NCBI GenBank assembly: GCA_947571775.1
Contig: CANOZK010000009.1
Span: 1 to 64,000 of the forward strand
Direction of reading: 5' to 3'
DNA from: an uncultured Lachnospiraceae bacterium
GTDB taxonomy: Bacteria; Bacillota; Clostridia; Lachnospirales; Lachnospiraceae
DNA length: 64,000 nucleotides
The notes below the pieces were generated by a model. The model was not told the DNA's origin. It ran no database searches and saw only the letters and a program-made list of their open reading frames with translations. Both the position numbers and the translations under genes were made by a program. How positions within the stretch are numbered: the first letter of the stretch is position 1; each line of letters opens with the position of its first letter. Of this stretch, positions 17,334 through 26,464 are shown in pieces.

Positions 17334-18163
17334 ATACGGTTTATGAAAAATTAATGAGATGTTATAAAAGCGTGCAGGAGAAGATTCATTTTCGGCCGGG
17401 AGTAGCCCTAGTCTTAGGTTCCGGTCTGGGGGATTATGCAGACGGCATTCAGGTACAGGAGGTTCTGGATTATTCCCATATTGAGGGATTTCCGGTATCC
17501 ACAGTGCCGGGCCATAAAGGACGGTTTGTCTTTGGATATGTGCGGGACGTACCCGTCGTGATTATGCAGGGCCGTGTGCATTATTATGAAGGCTATGACA
17601 TCAGCGACGTAGTGCTGCCCATACGTCTGATGAAATTAATGGGCGCACAAAAACTGTTTTTGACCAATGCCGCCGGAGGAATTGGAGATGGTTTTCAAGC
17701 CGGGGATTTTATGCTGATCACCGGGCAGATCGCCAACTTTGTTCCATCGCCGTTGATTGGGCCGAACATGGACGAGCTGGGAGTGCGGTTTCCAGATATG
17801 AGTGAAATTTATGATAAAGACTTACAAAAAGTAATTCTTGGGGCGGCTAAAGACCTGGAGATTCCCATGCAGCAGGGCATTTACATCCAGTTGACCGGGC
17901 CGAATTACGAATCCCCCCAGGAAGTGCAGATGTGTAAAACCCTCGGCGCAGATGCCGTGGGCATGAGCACAGCCTGCGAGGCGGTCGCCGCAAACCATAT
18001 GGGGATGCAGATCTGCGGGATTTCCTGTATCTCGAATCTGGCCTGCGGAATTACAGACCATCCCCTCACCCACAAAGAAGTTCAGGATACGGCGGATCGG
18101 GTGGCGCCGCTGTTTAAGCAGTTGATTACCGAATCCATTGTGCGGATTGGAAAGCTGAAATAA
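17330..18163 (+). CDS. punA: Purine nucleoside phosphorylase (trimeric, PNP-I type)
   Basis: Phosphorolysis of purine nucleosides to base plus ribose-1-phosphate. It is 277 residues. Motifs: VLGSGLGDYAD (phosphate loop), GRVHYYEGYD, LTNAAGGIG, TGPNYESPQE, and VGMSTACEA with the purine-site residues near the C-terminal third. ATG 17330 is preceded by AAGGAGAAAG and lies inside the stop of the small membrane protein gene. mtnA follows after 31 bases. Together they could act in salvage of methylthioadenosine or 5'-deoxyadenosine. Confidence 0.93.
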   Translation: MNTVYEKLMRCYKSVQEKIHFRPGVALVLGSGLGDYADGIQVQEVLDYSHIEGFPVSTVPGHKGRFVFGYVRDVPVVIMQGRVHYYEGYDISDVVLPIRLMKLMGAQKLFLTNAAGGIGDGFQAGDFMLITGQIANFVPSPLIGPNMDELGVRFPDMSEIYDKDLQKVILGAAKDLEIPMQQGIYIQLTGPNYESPQEVQMCKTLGADAVGMSTACEAVAANHMGMQICGISCISNLACGITDHPLTHKEVQDTADRVAPLFKQLITESIVRIGKLK

Positions 18164-18194
18164 AACTTATAAAATAAAGTGAGTGTAAAAACGT

Positions 18195-19235
18195 ATGGAA
18201 AACGTATCATGGAATCAATCAGGTGACCGGGTAGTAATCCTAGATCAGACCAAACTGCCCAATCAGGTGGATTATATCGAGCTGGGGACAGCAGAAGACG
18301 TCTATCAGGCCATTTTCCAGTTAAAGGTGCGGGGCGCTCCGGCGATTGGCATCTGCGCCGCGTTCAGTATGTATGTGCTGGCGCTGACTATGCCTCATGG
18401 AAGTTACAAGGAATTTTGCCGGGAATTTTCCAGGACGAAAGAATACCTTGCCAGTTCGCGCCCCACGGCGGTGAATCTGAGATGGGCCTTGGATCGGATG
18501 GAAAAGGTGGTGACAAGCCGCGCATCTTCCTCTATTTTGGAAATTTGTGAGAAGCTCAAAGAAGAGGCGTTGTCCATCCAGCGAGAAGATCGGGAAATGT
18601 GCCGCCGTATCGCAGAATATGGGCTTTCCCTTGTAAAAGACGGGGATGGGATTTTGACTCACTGCAATGCGGGGCCTCTGGCGACTTCGCGTTATGGTAC
18701 AGCCCTCGGCCCGATTTTCCTGGGAAAAGAAAAGGGGATTCATTTTCGGATATTTGCCGATGAAACCCGTCCTCTGCTCCAGGGAGCGCGCCTGACGTCC
18801 TATGAGCTGCAAAAGGGCGGAATTGACGTGACGCTGATCTGCGACAATATGGCCTCGATGGTGATGAAGAACGGATGGGTGCAGGCTTGTTTCGTGGGAT
18901 GCGACCGGGTGGCGGCAAACGGGGATACCGCAAATAAGATCGGCACCAGCGGCGTGGCCATCCTGGCCAAATATTATGGGATTCCGTTCTATGTGCTGGG
19001 ACCAAGTTCCACCATCGATCTGGACTGTCCCACTGGGGCGGATATCCCGATTGAACTGCGCACGCCCCAGGAGATAAAAGAACAGTTTTATACGCATCCA
19101 ATGGCGCTGCCGGAGACAAAATGCTACAATCCGGCATTTGATGTGACGGATCATTCCCTGATTACTGCCGTTGTGACAGACCAGGGAATTTTCCGGGAGC
19201 CGTATACGCAATCACTGCGTCAGATTCGGAAGTAA
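18195..19235 (+). CDS. mtnA: S-methyl-5-thioribose-1-phosphate isomerase
   Basis: Isomerises 5-methylthioribose-1-phosphate to the ribulose form. It is 346 residues, normal for MtnA. VRGAPAIG near residue 48, [21 protein letters not shown] with the catalytic Cys, and [10 protein letters not shown] with the catalytic Asp, are present, as is NKIGT. No mtnK, mtnB, C or D is nearby. With the phosphorylase upstream this looks like the shorter DHAP-shunt type route (phosphorylase, isomerase, then an aldolase elsewhere), which also recycles 5'-deoxyadenosine. The route is inferred. Confidence 0.92.
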   Translation: MENVSWNQSGDRVVILDQTKLPNQVDYIELGTAEDVYQAIFQLKVRGAPAIGICAAFSMYVLALTMPHGSYKEFCREFSRTKEYLASSRPTAVNLRWALDRMEKVVTSRASSSILEICEKLKEEALSIQREDREMCRRIAEYGLSLVKDGDGILTHCNAGPLATSRYGTALGPIFLGKEKGIHFRIFADETRPLLQGARLTSYELQKGGIDVTLICDNMASMVMKNGWVQACFVGCDRVAANGDTANKIGTSGVAILAKYYGIPFYVLGPSSTIDLDCPTGADIPIELRTPQEIKEQFYTHPMALPETKCYNPAFDVTDHSLITAVVTDQGIFREPYTQSLRQIRK

Positions 19236-19252
19236 CTGGCGGGCTATTTGTG

Positions 19253-19762
19253 TTATTTTCCCCGTTTCTTCTTTTTCGGAATCAGCAGTAAGAAAATCCA
19301 GCAGAAGATACGCACAGCCAGAATTCCGAAAAAGATGCCGATGCTGTCAATGGCCACATCCCGTTTGGAGGGGCCGCGTCCTGCCACAAAGGACTGGTGA
19401 TATTCGTCCAGTCCGGCAAATCCCACGCAGATGACCCCGGCCACCAGCATCAAGGGGATGCCGCGCAGTCCATATACATAGAAAGGAAAAGATACGGCGA
19501 TAGCCAAACAGAAGTATTCGGTCATGTGGGCCAGCTTCCGTACCTTTGGGTGAATCAATTCCGCTTCGTAAGCCAGTTGGTATTCGTCCTTATAATCGCC
19601 TGCCAGTCTGCTTTTCATCTCCACAATCTTATAGCTGACCTTATAGCTGAGCGCCGCGGAGGTTTCTCCCGGCTGGCCGGACATGGTAAAGATTGCGTAC
19701 ATAATTAAGATGGCGGGAAGAAAAGAAAAAGGACGTAAAAGGTTTAACATTAATTCTCTCAT
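19253..19762 (-). CDS. VanZ-like membrane protein
   Basis: A 169-residue protein with an N-terminal helix and several further membrane segments. RKLAHMTEYFCLAIAV and GFAGLDEYHQSFVAGRGPS are the conserved VanZ-family blocks. The function in most bacteria is unknown, although one family member confers low teicoplanin resistance. The start is uncertain: ATG 19762 has no clear ribosome site, and ATG 19750 is preceded by GAGAG. A TATACT sequence lies just upstream, so the leader may be very short. It converges on mtnA with a 17-base gap. Confidence 0.75.
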   Translation of the reverse strand: MRELMLNLLRPFSFLPAILIMYAIFTMSGQPGETSAALSYKVSYKIVEMKSRLAGDYKDEYQLAYEAELIHPKVRKLAHMTEYFCLAIAVSFPFYVYGLRGIPLMLVAGVICVGFAGLDEYHQSFVAGRGPSKRDVAIDSIGIFFGILAVRIFCWIFLLLIPKKKKRGK

Positions 19763-19919
19763 AAAATTAGTATAGCATGGAATTAGCAGAAATGCACGCA
19801 TATTTGATTATGATTTTGCTGTGAAAATGATTGCACTGGCTTTTTTTCTATGTTAAAATAAGACGATGACTGGCTTTTCCAATAATAAACAATATATATA
19901 GTGGGGTGAAACAAAACGT

Positions 19920-21590
19920 ATGGTGTTACAGAAAAAAGTTTTGGTCGTAGAAGATAATATGCTGAACCGGGAAATACTGTGTGACATTTTATCTTCGACA
20001 TATGAGGTTTTGGATGCAGAAAACGGTCAGGAGGCGCTTGAAGTTCTGGAGAAATATGGAGAAGAAATTTCTCTGATTTTATTAGATATTGTTATGCCAG
20101 TAATGGATGGATATACCTTTCTTTCCCGTATGAAAGAAAACCCCGGTTATTCCTCTATACCTGTCATCGTAACAACACAAAGCGATACGGAAGCCGATGA
20201 GGTGGCCGCGTTATCTCATGGTGCAACAGACTTTGTTTCAAAGCCCTACAAACCACAGATTATTTTGCATCGGGTGGCAAGTATCATTCATCTGCGGGAA
20301 ACTTCTGCCATGATGCATCGGGTGCAGTATGACCGGTTAACGGGAATTTACAGCAAAGAATTTTTTTATCATAGTGCCAATGATATCTTGAGTAAAAATC
20401 CGGATCAGGAGTATGATATCGTTTGTTCCGATATTGAGAGTTTTAAATTGATTAACGATGTATTCGGCATTCCTTCAGGGGATATGCTTTTGCGCACAGT
20501 GGCAAATATATACAAGGAGTTTGTAGAGGGACGGGGGATCTGCGGCCATTTGAATGCGGATCAGTTTGTATGCCTGCTTGAGCGGCCCAGATGGGACTAT
20601 ACGGAAGAGCTTTTTGTAAAAGCCAATGAGCGGATCCGTTCTGAGACAAATATGAAGAATGTGACCATAAAGTGGGGAATTTACCATGTAAAGGATCGGT
20701 CGCTGCTGGCAGAGCAGATGTTTGACCGGGCGCTTATGGCTGCACGCAGTATCTGGGGCCAGTACGGAAAGCATCTTGCCGTATTCAACGATGAGATGCA
20801 CAATAGCCTGGTTCGGGAACAGATGATTACAGATGTGATGGAGTCGGCTTTGGAAGAGGAGCAGTTTACCGTTTATTTGCAGCCTCAGTACGATATTAAG
20901 ACCAATACGCTCTCAGGGGCTGAGGCTTTGGTTCGCTGGATTCATCCAGAATGGGGGTTCCAGTCGCCCGGCGTGTTTGTTCCGCTTTTTGAGAAGAACG
21001 GTTTTATTACCAAGCTGGATCAGTTTGTCTGGAGGCGCGCCTGTGCGATTCTGCGGGAATGGGACGACAAGGGATATCCGCAGGTTCCCATATCTGTGAA
21101 TGTTTCCAGGGCAGATATTTACAATGTAAATCTGCCGGATATATTGACAGATATCATCAGTCAGTACAATATTCCTCCAGAAAGGCTGCACTTGGAACTT
21201 ACAGAGAGCGCCTACACAGAAAATCCCAGCCAGATTATTGAAAATGTGAGCAGGCTGCGGGAGTTGGGCTTCCTTTTTGAGATGGATGATTTCGGCAGCG
21301 GATATTCTTCTTTAAATATGTTAAATAACCTTCCCATAGATGTGATGAAGCTGGATATGGAATTTATCCGCAATGAAACCGCCAAGTCCAACACACCAGG
21401 AATCTTGTATTTTGTCATACAGATGGCGCATTCCATGAACCTGCATGTAATAGCGGAGGGAGTGGAAACCCAGGAACAATTGGATCGTCTCCGTTCCATT
21501 GACTGCGATTATGTACAGGGCTATTATTATGCGAAGCCCATGCCGTCGGAAGAATTCACCGCTTTTTTGGCGGGGATGGACAAAAAATAA
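19920..21590 (+). CDS. Response regulator with degenerate GGDEF and intact-looking EAL domain
   Basis: A 556-residue predicted cyclic-di-GMP phosphodiesterase. Residues about 6-125 form a receiver domain with phospho-Asp in LLDIVMP. About 140-290 form a GGDEF fold whose signature is replaced by LNADQF, so cyclase activity is unlikely. About 300-550 form an EAL domain with GAEALVRW, LELTESAY, MDDFGSGYSSL, KLDMEFI and IAEGVETQEQ, all consistent with catalysis. No kinase gene is adjacent. GGGGTGA lies 11 bases before ATG 19920. A small coiled-coil gene follows. Confidence 0.9.
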   Translation: MVLQKKVLVVEDNMLNREILCDILSSTYEVLDAENGQEALEVLEKYGEEISLILLDIVMPVMDGYTFLSRMKENPGYSSIPVIVTTQSDTEADEVAALSHGATDFVSKPYKPQIILHRVASIIHLRETSAMMHRVQYDRLTGIYSKEFFYHSANDILSKNPDQEYDIVCSDIESFKLINDVFGIPSGDMLLRTVANIYKEFVEGRGICGHLNADQFVCLLERPRWDYTEELFVKANERIRSETNMKNVTIKWGIYHVKDRSLLAEQMFDRALMAARSIWGQYGKHLAVFNDEMHNSLVREQMITDVMESALEEEQFTVYLQPQYDIKTNTLSGAEALVRWIHPEWGFQSPGVFVPLFEKNGFITKLDQFVWRRACAILREWDDKGYPQVPISVNVSRADIYNVNLPDILTDIISQYNIPPERLHLELTESAYTENPSQIIENVSRLRELGFLFEMDDFGSGYSSLNMLNNLPIDVMKLDMEFIRNETAKSNTPGILYFVIQMAHSMNLHVIAEGVETQEQLDRLRSIDCDYVQGYYYAKPMPSEEFTAFLAGMDKK

Positions 21591-21626
21591 TTATGAGAGA
21601 AGCTTTTATTTAGGAGGGAATGTTCA

Positions 21627-21908
21627 ATGGCAAGAGGCAGAAAGAAAAAAAACATGACATTAGAAGAGGAGTTGCTTGCCCTGAGTGAGGAAATGACCCA
21701 GTGTGAGGAAAAGATAAAAGAACTTACCAGCAGAAAAAAAGAATTAAAACAGTTGATCGAAAAGAAGCAGATGGAAGCGCTTTATAAAGCGACGATAGAA
21801 TCTGGAAAAAGTATTGAGGAGGCGATCTCCCTGATTCATGAAAACAAAGAAGGATCTCCGCAACTGGAACCAGCTCCAGTTTCACAAGAAATTCGTCACG
21901 AATATTAA
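21627..21908 (+). CDS. Small coiled-coil protein
   Basis: A 93-residue protein with a basic start (MARGRKKKN), a strong coiled-coil segment rich in Glu and Lys at about residues 12-50, and a short acidic/proline tail. It resembles DUF4315-type proteins in general plan, but I cannot place it firmly. It follows the EAL gene by 36 bases with AGGAGGG upstream, and a terminator follows, so the two probably form one transcript. Confidence 0.65.
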   Translation: MARGRKKKNMTLEEELLALSEEMTQCEEKIKELTSRKKELKQLIEKKQMEALYKATIESGKSIEEAISLIHENKEGSPQLEPAPVSQEIRHEY

Positions 21909-21914
21909 GAAAAA

Positions 21915-21957
21915 GACCGCTATGGAAACGTTCGTATTTCCGTAGCGGTTTGTTTTC
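21915..21957 (+). terminator. Terminator after the coiled-coil gene
   Basis: ACCGCTATGGAAA pairs with TTTCCGTAGCGGT (one G-U pair) around a 9-base loop, followed by TTGTTTT. Confidence 0.85.
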
Positions 21958-21980
21958 ACAAATACTTCAGGAGGCAGGAT

Positions 21981-22817
21981 ATGGATTTTTTGACGATTGG
22001 AAGCCATCTTTCCTCAGCAAAGGGATATGAGGCTATGGGGAAAAACGCAGTACATATGAAAGCCAATACGTTCGCTTTTTTTACCAGAAATCCCAGGGGC
22101 AGAAAGGCGAAGGAGATTCAAGCGCAGGATGTGGAAAAATATAAGGAAATTGCAAAGGAACATAAATTTGGAAAAATTGTAGCCCATGCGCCGTACACGC
22201 TGAATGCCTGCGCGGCGAAAGAGGATCTGCGGGAATTTGCCGTAGAGATTATGACGGATGACTTGCAGCGTATGGAGTATCTTCCGGGAAATTATTATAA
22301 TTTCCATCCCGGCAACCATGTGGGACAGGGAGCCGAGGCGGGCATCCGAAAAATTGCTCAAGTGTTAAATCAGGTGCTAAAGCCAGATTGGAACACCATG
22401 GTGCTGTTGGAAACCATGTCTGGAAAAGGTACGGAGATAGGGAGAAATTTTGAAGAACTCCGGGAAATCATGGATCAGGTAAAATACCGGGAAAAGATAG
22501 GGATTTGCCTGGATACCTGCCATATATGGGACGGCGGATACGATATAGTCCATGACCTAGAGGGGGTGGTGCAGGAATTCGATTCCGTCATCGGTTTGGA
22601 GCATTTAAAGGCGATTCATTTAAACGACAGCAAAAACCCGCTGGGAAGTCACAAAGACAGGCATGAAAAGATCGGCAAAGGCCAGATCGGCCTGGAGGCC
22701 CTGTCGGCGGTTACCCGTCATCCTGCGCTGAAACATCTGCCTTTTATCCTGGAAACCCCCAACAATGAAAACGGATGGGCCGAGGAAATTCGGATATTAC
22801 GGGAAATGTATTCGTAA
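21981..22817 (+). CDS. nfo: Endonuclease IV (AP endonuclease)
   Basis: Cleaves DNA at abasic sites in base-excision repair. It is a TIM-barrel tri-zinc enzyme of 278 residues. Zinc ligands are visible in [50 protein letters not shown] and the LGSHKDRHE block. AGGAGGCAGGAT precedes ATG 21981. It forms a single-gene unit after a terminator. Confidence 0.95.
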   Translation: MDFLTIGSHLSSAKGYEAMGKNAVHMKANTFAFFTRNPRGRKAKEIQAQDVEKYKEIAKEHKFGKIVAHAPYTLNACAAKEDLREFAVEIMTDDLQRMEYLPGNYYNFHPGNHVGQGAEAGIRKIAQVLNQVLKPDWNTMVLLETMSGKGTEIGRNFEELREIMDQVKYREKIGICLDTCHIWDGGYDIVHDLEGVVQEFDSVIGLEHLKAIHLNDSKNPLGSHKDRHEKIGKGQIGLEALSAVTRHPALKHLPFILETPNNENGWAEEIRILREMYS

Positions 22818-22890
22818 ATCACCCATATTGTTGAGAAAAATTATCAATAAAATACCTTGCAAAATTCCCAGTAAATTGATATGATATTTT

Positions 22891-22919
22891 TTGAGAAGTT
22901 AGTATATACTAACTAAAAT
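22891..22919 (+). promoter_or_regulatory. Promoter whose 17-bp spacer lies within a perfect palindrome
   Basis: TTGAGA 22891-22896 and TAAAAT 22914-22919 are 17 bases apart. The perfect 18-bp palindrome AGTTAGTATATACTAACT (22897-22914) fills the spacer. A repressor bound there would block RNA polymerase. The GTTAG/CTAAC arms resemble half-sites of DtxR/IdeR-type metal regulators, which is an inference. Confidence 0.6.
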
Positions 22920-22956
22920 TGGAAAATACATAAATTTAAGAAAGAAGGAAATTGGT

Positions 22957-23238
22957 ATGAGTGTAGTGATTATTGGAGGCCATGACCGGATGGTCTGTAA
23001 ATATAAAGATATCTGCAAAAAACATAAATGCAAGGCAAAAGTATTTACCCAAATGCCAGGGGATTTGAAAAAACAGATTGGATGTCCGGATCTGTGCGTG
23101 CTGTTCACCAATACAGTCTCCCATAAGATGGTAAAATGCGCTCTGGAAGAAGCGAAGAGGAAAGAAGTCAATGTGGTGCGGTGCCACAGCAGCAGCAGTT
23201 CCGCGCTAGACCAAATATTGGGGGATTACTGCGCATAG
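22957..23238 (+). CDS. DUF2325 protein
   Basis: A 93-residue cytoplasmic protein of the DUF2325 family. VVIIGGHDRM at the N-terminus, a middle part rich in Cys and Lys, and the ending with SSSSALDQIL are typical. The function is unknown. Members are often found near iron-transport genes and carry several Cys and His residues, which suggests metal or redox sensing. AAGAAGGAAATT precedes ATG 22957. It is alone behind the palindromic promoter, which suggests tight repression. Confidence 0.8.
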   Translation: MSVVIIGGHDRMVCKYKDICKKHKCKAKVFTQMPGDLKKQIGCPDLCVLFTNTVSHKMVKCALEEAKRKEVNVVRCHSSSSSALDQILGDYCA

Positions 23239-23453
23239 GAGATAACGAAAACGCGGAAACTAAAAATTTAGCTGTCATATTGTGTTTCCCTTACTTGCAT
23301 GTCTGCAAAAAAATAAATTTCCGTATAATACATAAACATTTTTATCGAACTCACGTTATATTAGCCTGTGGACTTGGTTCGTATTTGAGTACAAGCCGGA
23401 CGTTTAAACGGTGATAACAAATATACAAACACAAGTTTGTCAAGAAAAAGAAC
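23239..23453. other. Intergenic region between DUF2325 and ylxM
   Basis: No gene seen. It holds the 18-base repeat TTTATCGAACTCACGTTA (23343-23360), also present inverted at 55211-55228, and the small inverted repeat ACAAAC-acaa-GTTTGT (23425-23440) just upstream of the ylxM promoter. Confidence 0.45.
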
Positions 23454-23482
23454 TTGACATTGCAAAAGATATGGTTTATGAT
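23454..23482 (+). promoter_or_regulatory. Promoter of the ylxM-ffh operon
   Basis: TTGACA 23454-23459, a 17-base spacer and TATGAT 23477-23482: near consensus, as expected for an essential operon. Confidence 0.8.
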
Positions 23483-23499
23483 AGGCAAGGTGATTACGG

Positions 23500-23823
23500 A
23501 TGGAAGATATTTTGATGCAGACTTTGCTGTTTGATTTTTACGGCGAACTGCTCACCGACAAGCAGCAGGAAGTCTATCAGCAGGTGATGCAGGAAGACTA
23601 TTCTCTCAGCGAGGTGGCCCAGCAGATGCACATCAGTCGGCAGGGAGTTCACGACATGATCCGCAGATGCCGAAAGGCCCTGGAAGAGTATGAGGCGAAA
23701 CTGCATCTAGTAGAGCGGTTTGTAAAGATACAAGAGCAGGTGCATCAGATTCAGAAATTATCCAGAGAACACGGGATTGCGGAGATCGAATCCATTGCCG
23801 GCAGGATTTTGGATGAATTGTAG
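23500..23823 (+). CDS. ylxM: YlxM, putative SRP-associated DNA-binding protein
   Basis: A 107-residue helix-turn-helix protein of the YlxM/p13 family. It has LLFDFYGELLTDKQQEVYQQ at the N-terminus and the recognition helix in MHISRQGVHDMIRR, like sigma-70 region 4. YlxM genes are nearly always next to ffh in Firmicutes, and the protein is reported to affect signal recognition particle function. ffh follows after 27 bases. Confidence 0.92.
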   Translation: MEDILMQTLLFDFYGELLTDKQQEVYQQVMQEDYSLSEVAQQMHISRQGVHDMIRRCRKALEEYEAKLHLVERFVKIQEQVHQIQKLSREHGIAEIESIAGRILDEL

Positions 23824-23850
23824 AGGGAAGTAAAAACAGGGAGAGAATTC

Positions 23851-25194
23851 ATGGCTTTTGAAAGTTTAAGCGAGAAACTGCAAAACGTATTTAAAAACTT
23901 AAGGAGCAAGGGCAGACTGACAGAGGCAGACGTAAAGACCGCCCTCAAGGAAGTGAAACTGGCCCTGCTGGAAGCGGATGTCAATTTCAAGGTCGTCCGG
24001 CAATTTGTCAAATCTGTCCAGGAGAAAGCCATCGGCCAGGATGTGATGAGCGGTTTGAATCCAGGGCAGATGGTAATTAAGATTGTAAACGATCAGTTGG
24101 TGGATCTGATGGGGAGCGAGACTGCGGAGCTGCCCATGAACTCGGGAGGGATCACCGTCTTTATGATGGCGGGCCTTCAGGGAGCGGGAAAGACGACCAC
24201 GGCTGCCAAGCTGGCGGGAAAGCTGAAATCCAAGGGCAGGAAACCTTTGCTGGTTGCCTGCGACGTATATCGGCCTGCCGCCATCACCCAATTGCAGGTC
24301 AACGGCGAGAAACAGGGCGTGGAGGTATTTACCATGGGTCAGAAGCAAAGCCCGGTAGATATCGCCAAGGGGGCCATGGAGCACGCAAGATCCAACGGGC
24401 AGAATGTGGTGATTCTGGATACGGCTGGCCGTCTGCACATTGACGAAGGGATGATGCAGGAGCTTGCCGAGATAAAAGAACAGATAGAAGTCAACGCCAC
24501 GATTCTGGTGGTGGACGCCATGACTGGTCAGGATGCAGTGAACGTTTCCGAGACTTTTCAGGAAAAAGTCGGGATTGACGGCGTGATTCTCACAAAGCTG
24601 GACGGCGACGCCCGCGGCGGCGCTGCGTTGTCTATCCGGTCGGTTATCGGAAAACCCATTTTCTATGTGGGCATGGGCGAGAAGCTCTCAGACTTGGAGC
24701 AGTTTTATCCAGATAGAATGGCCTCCAGGATTCTGGGCATGGGCGATGTGATGAGTCTGATTGAGAAGGCGGAAGCCCAGATCGATGAAGAAAAAGCCCG
24801 TGAAATGGAGAAGAAATTTAAAAAAGCAGAATTTGGATTTGACGACTACCTGGAAAGCATGGAACAGATGAAAAACATGGGCGGGCTGCAAAGCGTTTTG
24901 AGTATGCTGCCCGGCATGGGCGGGAAGATGAAAGAGCTGGAAAGCATGATTGACGAGGCGGATATGATGCACAAAGAAGCAATTATCCTCTCGATGACGC
25001 CGAAAGAGAGAGCAAATCCATCCCTGCTGAATGTGTCCAGAAAAAACCGGATCGCCAAGGGCTGCGGGCTGGATATCTCGGAGGTCAACCGCATGGTCAA
25101 ACAGTTTGAGCAGGCGCGCAAGATGATAAAGAAAATGCCCGGCCTGATGGGCGGAAAAGGCGCAAAAAGAGGCGGTTTTAAATTGCCTTTTTAA
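23851..25194 (+). CDS. ffh: Signal recognition particle protein Ffh
   Basis: The GTPase of the signal recognition particle, which targets nascent membrane proteins with SRP RNA and FtsY. It is 447 residues in N, G and M domains. G1 is GLQGAGKTTTAAKLA, with DVYRPAA, LDTAGRLH and TKLDGDARGG following. The C-terminal M domain is methionine-rich, ending in MIKKMPGLMGGKG. GGGAGAG precedes ATG 23851. It is first in the series ffh-rpsP-khpA-rimM-trmD. Confidence 0.97.
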   Translation: MAFESLSEKLQNVFKNLRSKGRLTEADVKTALKEVKLALLEADVNFKVVRQFVKSVQEKAIGQDVMSGLNPGQMVIKIVNDQLVDLMGSETAELPMNSGGITVFMMAGLQGAGKTTTAAKLAGKLKSKGRKPLLVACDVYRPAAITQLQVNGEKQGVEVFTMGQKQSPVDIAKGAMEHARSNGQNVVILDTAGRLHIDEGMMQELAEIKEQIEVNATILVVDAMTGQDAVNVSETFQEKVGIDGVILTKLDGDARGGAALSIRSVIGKPIFYVGMGEKLSDLEQFYPDRMASRILGMGDVMSLIEKAEAQIDEEKAREMEKKFKKAEFGFDDYLESMEQMKNMGGLQSVLSMLPGMGGKMKELESMIDEADMMHKEAIILSMTPKERANPSLLNVSRKNRIAKGCGLDISEVNRMVKQFEQARKMIKKMPGLMGGKGAKRGGFKLPF

Positions 25195-25242
25195 ATAAAA
25201 AATAAACAAAACGTACACAGAACAAAATGGAGGTAAAGAAAA

Positions 25243-25488
25243 ATGGCAGTAAAAATCAGATTGAGAAGAATGGGACGCAAGAAAGCACCTTTTTATAGAA
25301 TCGTGGTTGCGGATTCCAGATCTCCCAGAGACGGAAAATGTATCGAAGAGATCGGCACCTACGACCCAAACTGCGATCCCAGCGCCTACAAAGTAGACGA
25401 GGAGAAAGCAAAAAAATGGCTGGCTAACGGCGCACAGCCCACAGATGTAGTAAGCCGGATCTTCAAACTGGCCGGAATTGAGAAATAA
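25243..25488 (+). CDS. rpsP: 30S ribosomal protein S16
   Basis: An 81-residue ribosomal protein with the family start [20 protein letters not shown] and the block [22 protein letters not shown] precedes ATG 25243. It lies in the conserved ffh-rpsP-khpA-rimM-trmD order. Confidence 0.97.
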   Translation: MAVKIRLRRMGRKKAPFYRIVVADSRSPRDGKCIEEIGTYDPNCDPSAYKVDEEKAKKWLANGAQPTDVVSRIFKLAGIEK

Positions 25489-25508
25489 GACAGTATGCGC
25501 CAGTCAGG

Positions 25509-25531
25509 GGGAAGTTGGAAGAAAACTTCCC
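25509..25531 (+). other. Hairpin between rpsP and khpA
   Basis: GGGAAGTT pairs with AACTTCCC around a 7-base loop. No U-run follows. It is likely an mRNA stability or processing element that lets S16 be made in excess over downstream proteins. Confidence 0.5.
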
Positions 25532-25575
25532 AATCTACCTGAATGACGCAGCAAGTGCATCAGGAGGAGGAAACC

Positions 25576-25803
25576 ATGAAAGATTTGGTGGAAGTAATTG
25601 CAAAAGCTCTTGTGGACAATCCAGATGAGGTAGTGGTGACGGAAACCGAGAAAGAAGATGCGATCTATGTGGAATTAAAGGTAGGAGCGTCGGACATGGG
25701 CAAAGTCATCGGCAAACAGGGGCGTATCGCAAAAGCCATACGCACCGTGGTAAAAGCTGCGTCATCCAAAGTAAACAAGAAAATCATTGTAGATATTATG
25801 TAA
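25576..25803 (+). CDS. khpA: KH-domain RNA-binding protein KhpA
   Basis: A 75-residue single KH domain with the RNA-binding GKQG loop in MGKVIGKQGRIAKAIR. KhpA (YlqC) acts with KhpB in Firmicutes and affects cell division and RNA stability. ATG 25576 follows AGGAGGAGG. An upstream in-frame start at 25543 has no suitable ribosome site. Confidence 0.93.
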   Translation: MKDLVEVIAKALVDNPDEVVVTETEKEDAIYVELKVGASDMGKVIGKQGRIAKAIRTVVKAASSKVNKKIIVDIM

Positions 25804-25825
25804 GTTTACAGGAAAATGAAAACTG

Positions 25826-25866
25826 AGGCTGTCTCAAAAGAGATTTTTTGGGACAGCCTTTGTTTC
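25826..25866 (+). terminator. Hairpin with U-rich tail between khpA and rimM
   Basis: AGGCTGTCTC (25826-25835) pairs with GGGACAGCCT (25850-25859, one G-U pair), followed by TTGTTTC. It is probably a partial terminator, since rimM and trmD continue without an evident promoter. Confidence 0.6.
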
Positions 25867-25902
25867 GATTCAGTTCGTTTCACAGTAGAAAAGGAATGGA
25901 TT

Positions 25903-26412
25903 ATGGAAGCAATGCTGCAAGTAGGAGTGATTTCCACAACACATGGAGTCCGGGGGGAAGTGAAGGTATTTCCCACCACCGATACAGCCCAGCGTTTTCT
26001 GGATTTGACGCACGTTTATCTGGATTTGGGCAAAGGAGAATTGCAAAAACTGGAAATCCAGCAGGTAAAATTTGTAAAAAAATTTGCAGTTCTGAAATTA
26101 AAAGGGCTGGATGATATCAACGAGGCGGAGCAATACAAGGGGAAAACCCTATGGATTCCCAGGGAAGAAGCACAGCCTTTAGGGGAAGACGAATATTATA
26201 TTGGTGATTTGATTGGTATGGATGTGGTTTTGGAAGACGAAAGTCCATTCGGCGTTTTAAAAGACGTGATGGAAACCGGGGCCAACGACGTATATATAGT
26301 GGAAACCGTCCAGGGAAAAGAGGTGCTGCTTCCGGCCATTGGAGAATGTATCCAGCAGGTAGATGTGGAAGCGGGCGTGATGACCATTCATCTGATGGAT
26401 GGCCTGCTGTAA
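25903..26412 (+). CDS. rimM: Ribosome maturation factor RimM
   Basis: Assists maturation of the 30S head by binding S19. It is 169 residues. The N-terminal domain has VGVISTTHGVRGEVKVFP, and the C-terminal PRC barrel contains YYIGDLIGM and GANDVYIVE. ATG 25903 is preceded by AAAGGAATGG. A longer reading from 25816 would run through the upstream hairpin and is unlikely. Confidence 0.95.
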   Translation: MEAMLQVGVISTTHGVRGEVKVFPTTDTAQRFLDLTHVYLDLGKGELQKLEIQQVKFVKKFAVLKLKGLDDINEAEQYKGKTLWIPREEAQPLGEDEYYIGDLIGMDVVLEDESPFGVLKDVMETGANDVYIVETVQGKEVLLPAIGECIQQVDVEAGVMTIHLMDGLL

Positions 26413-26464
26413 CAGTGAAGGTATCGAGAACGGTTATGTCTGAGTGAAAAAAGGATGGATAAAA

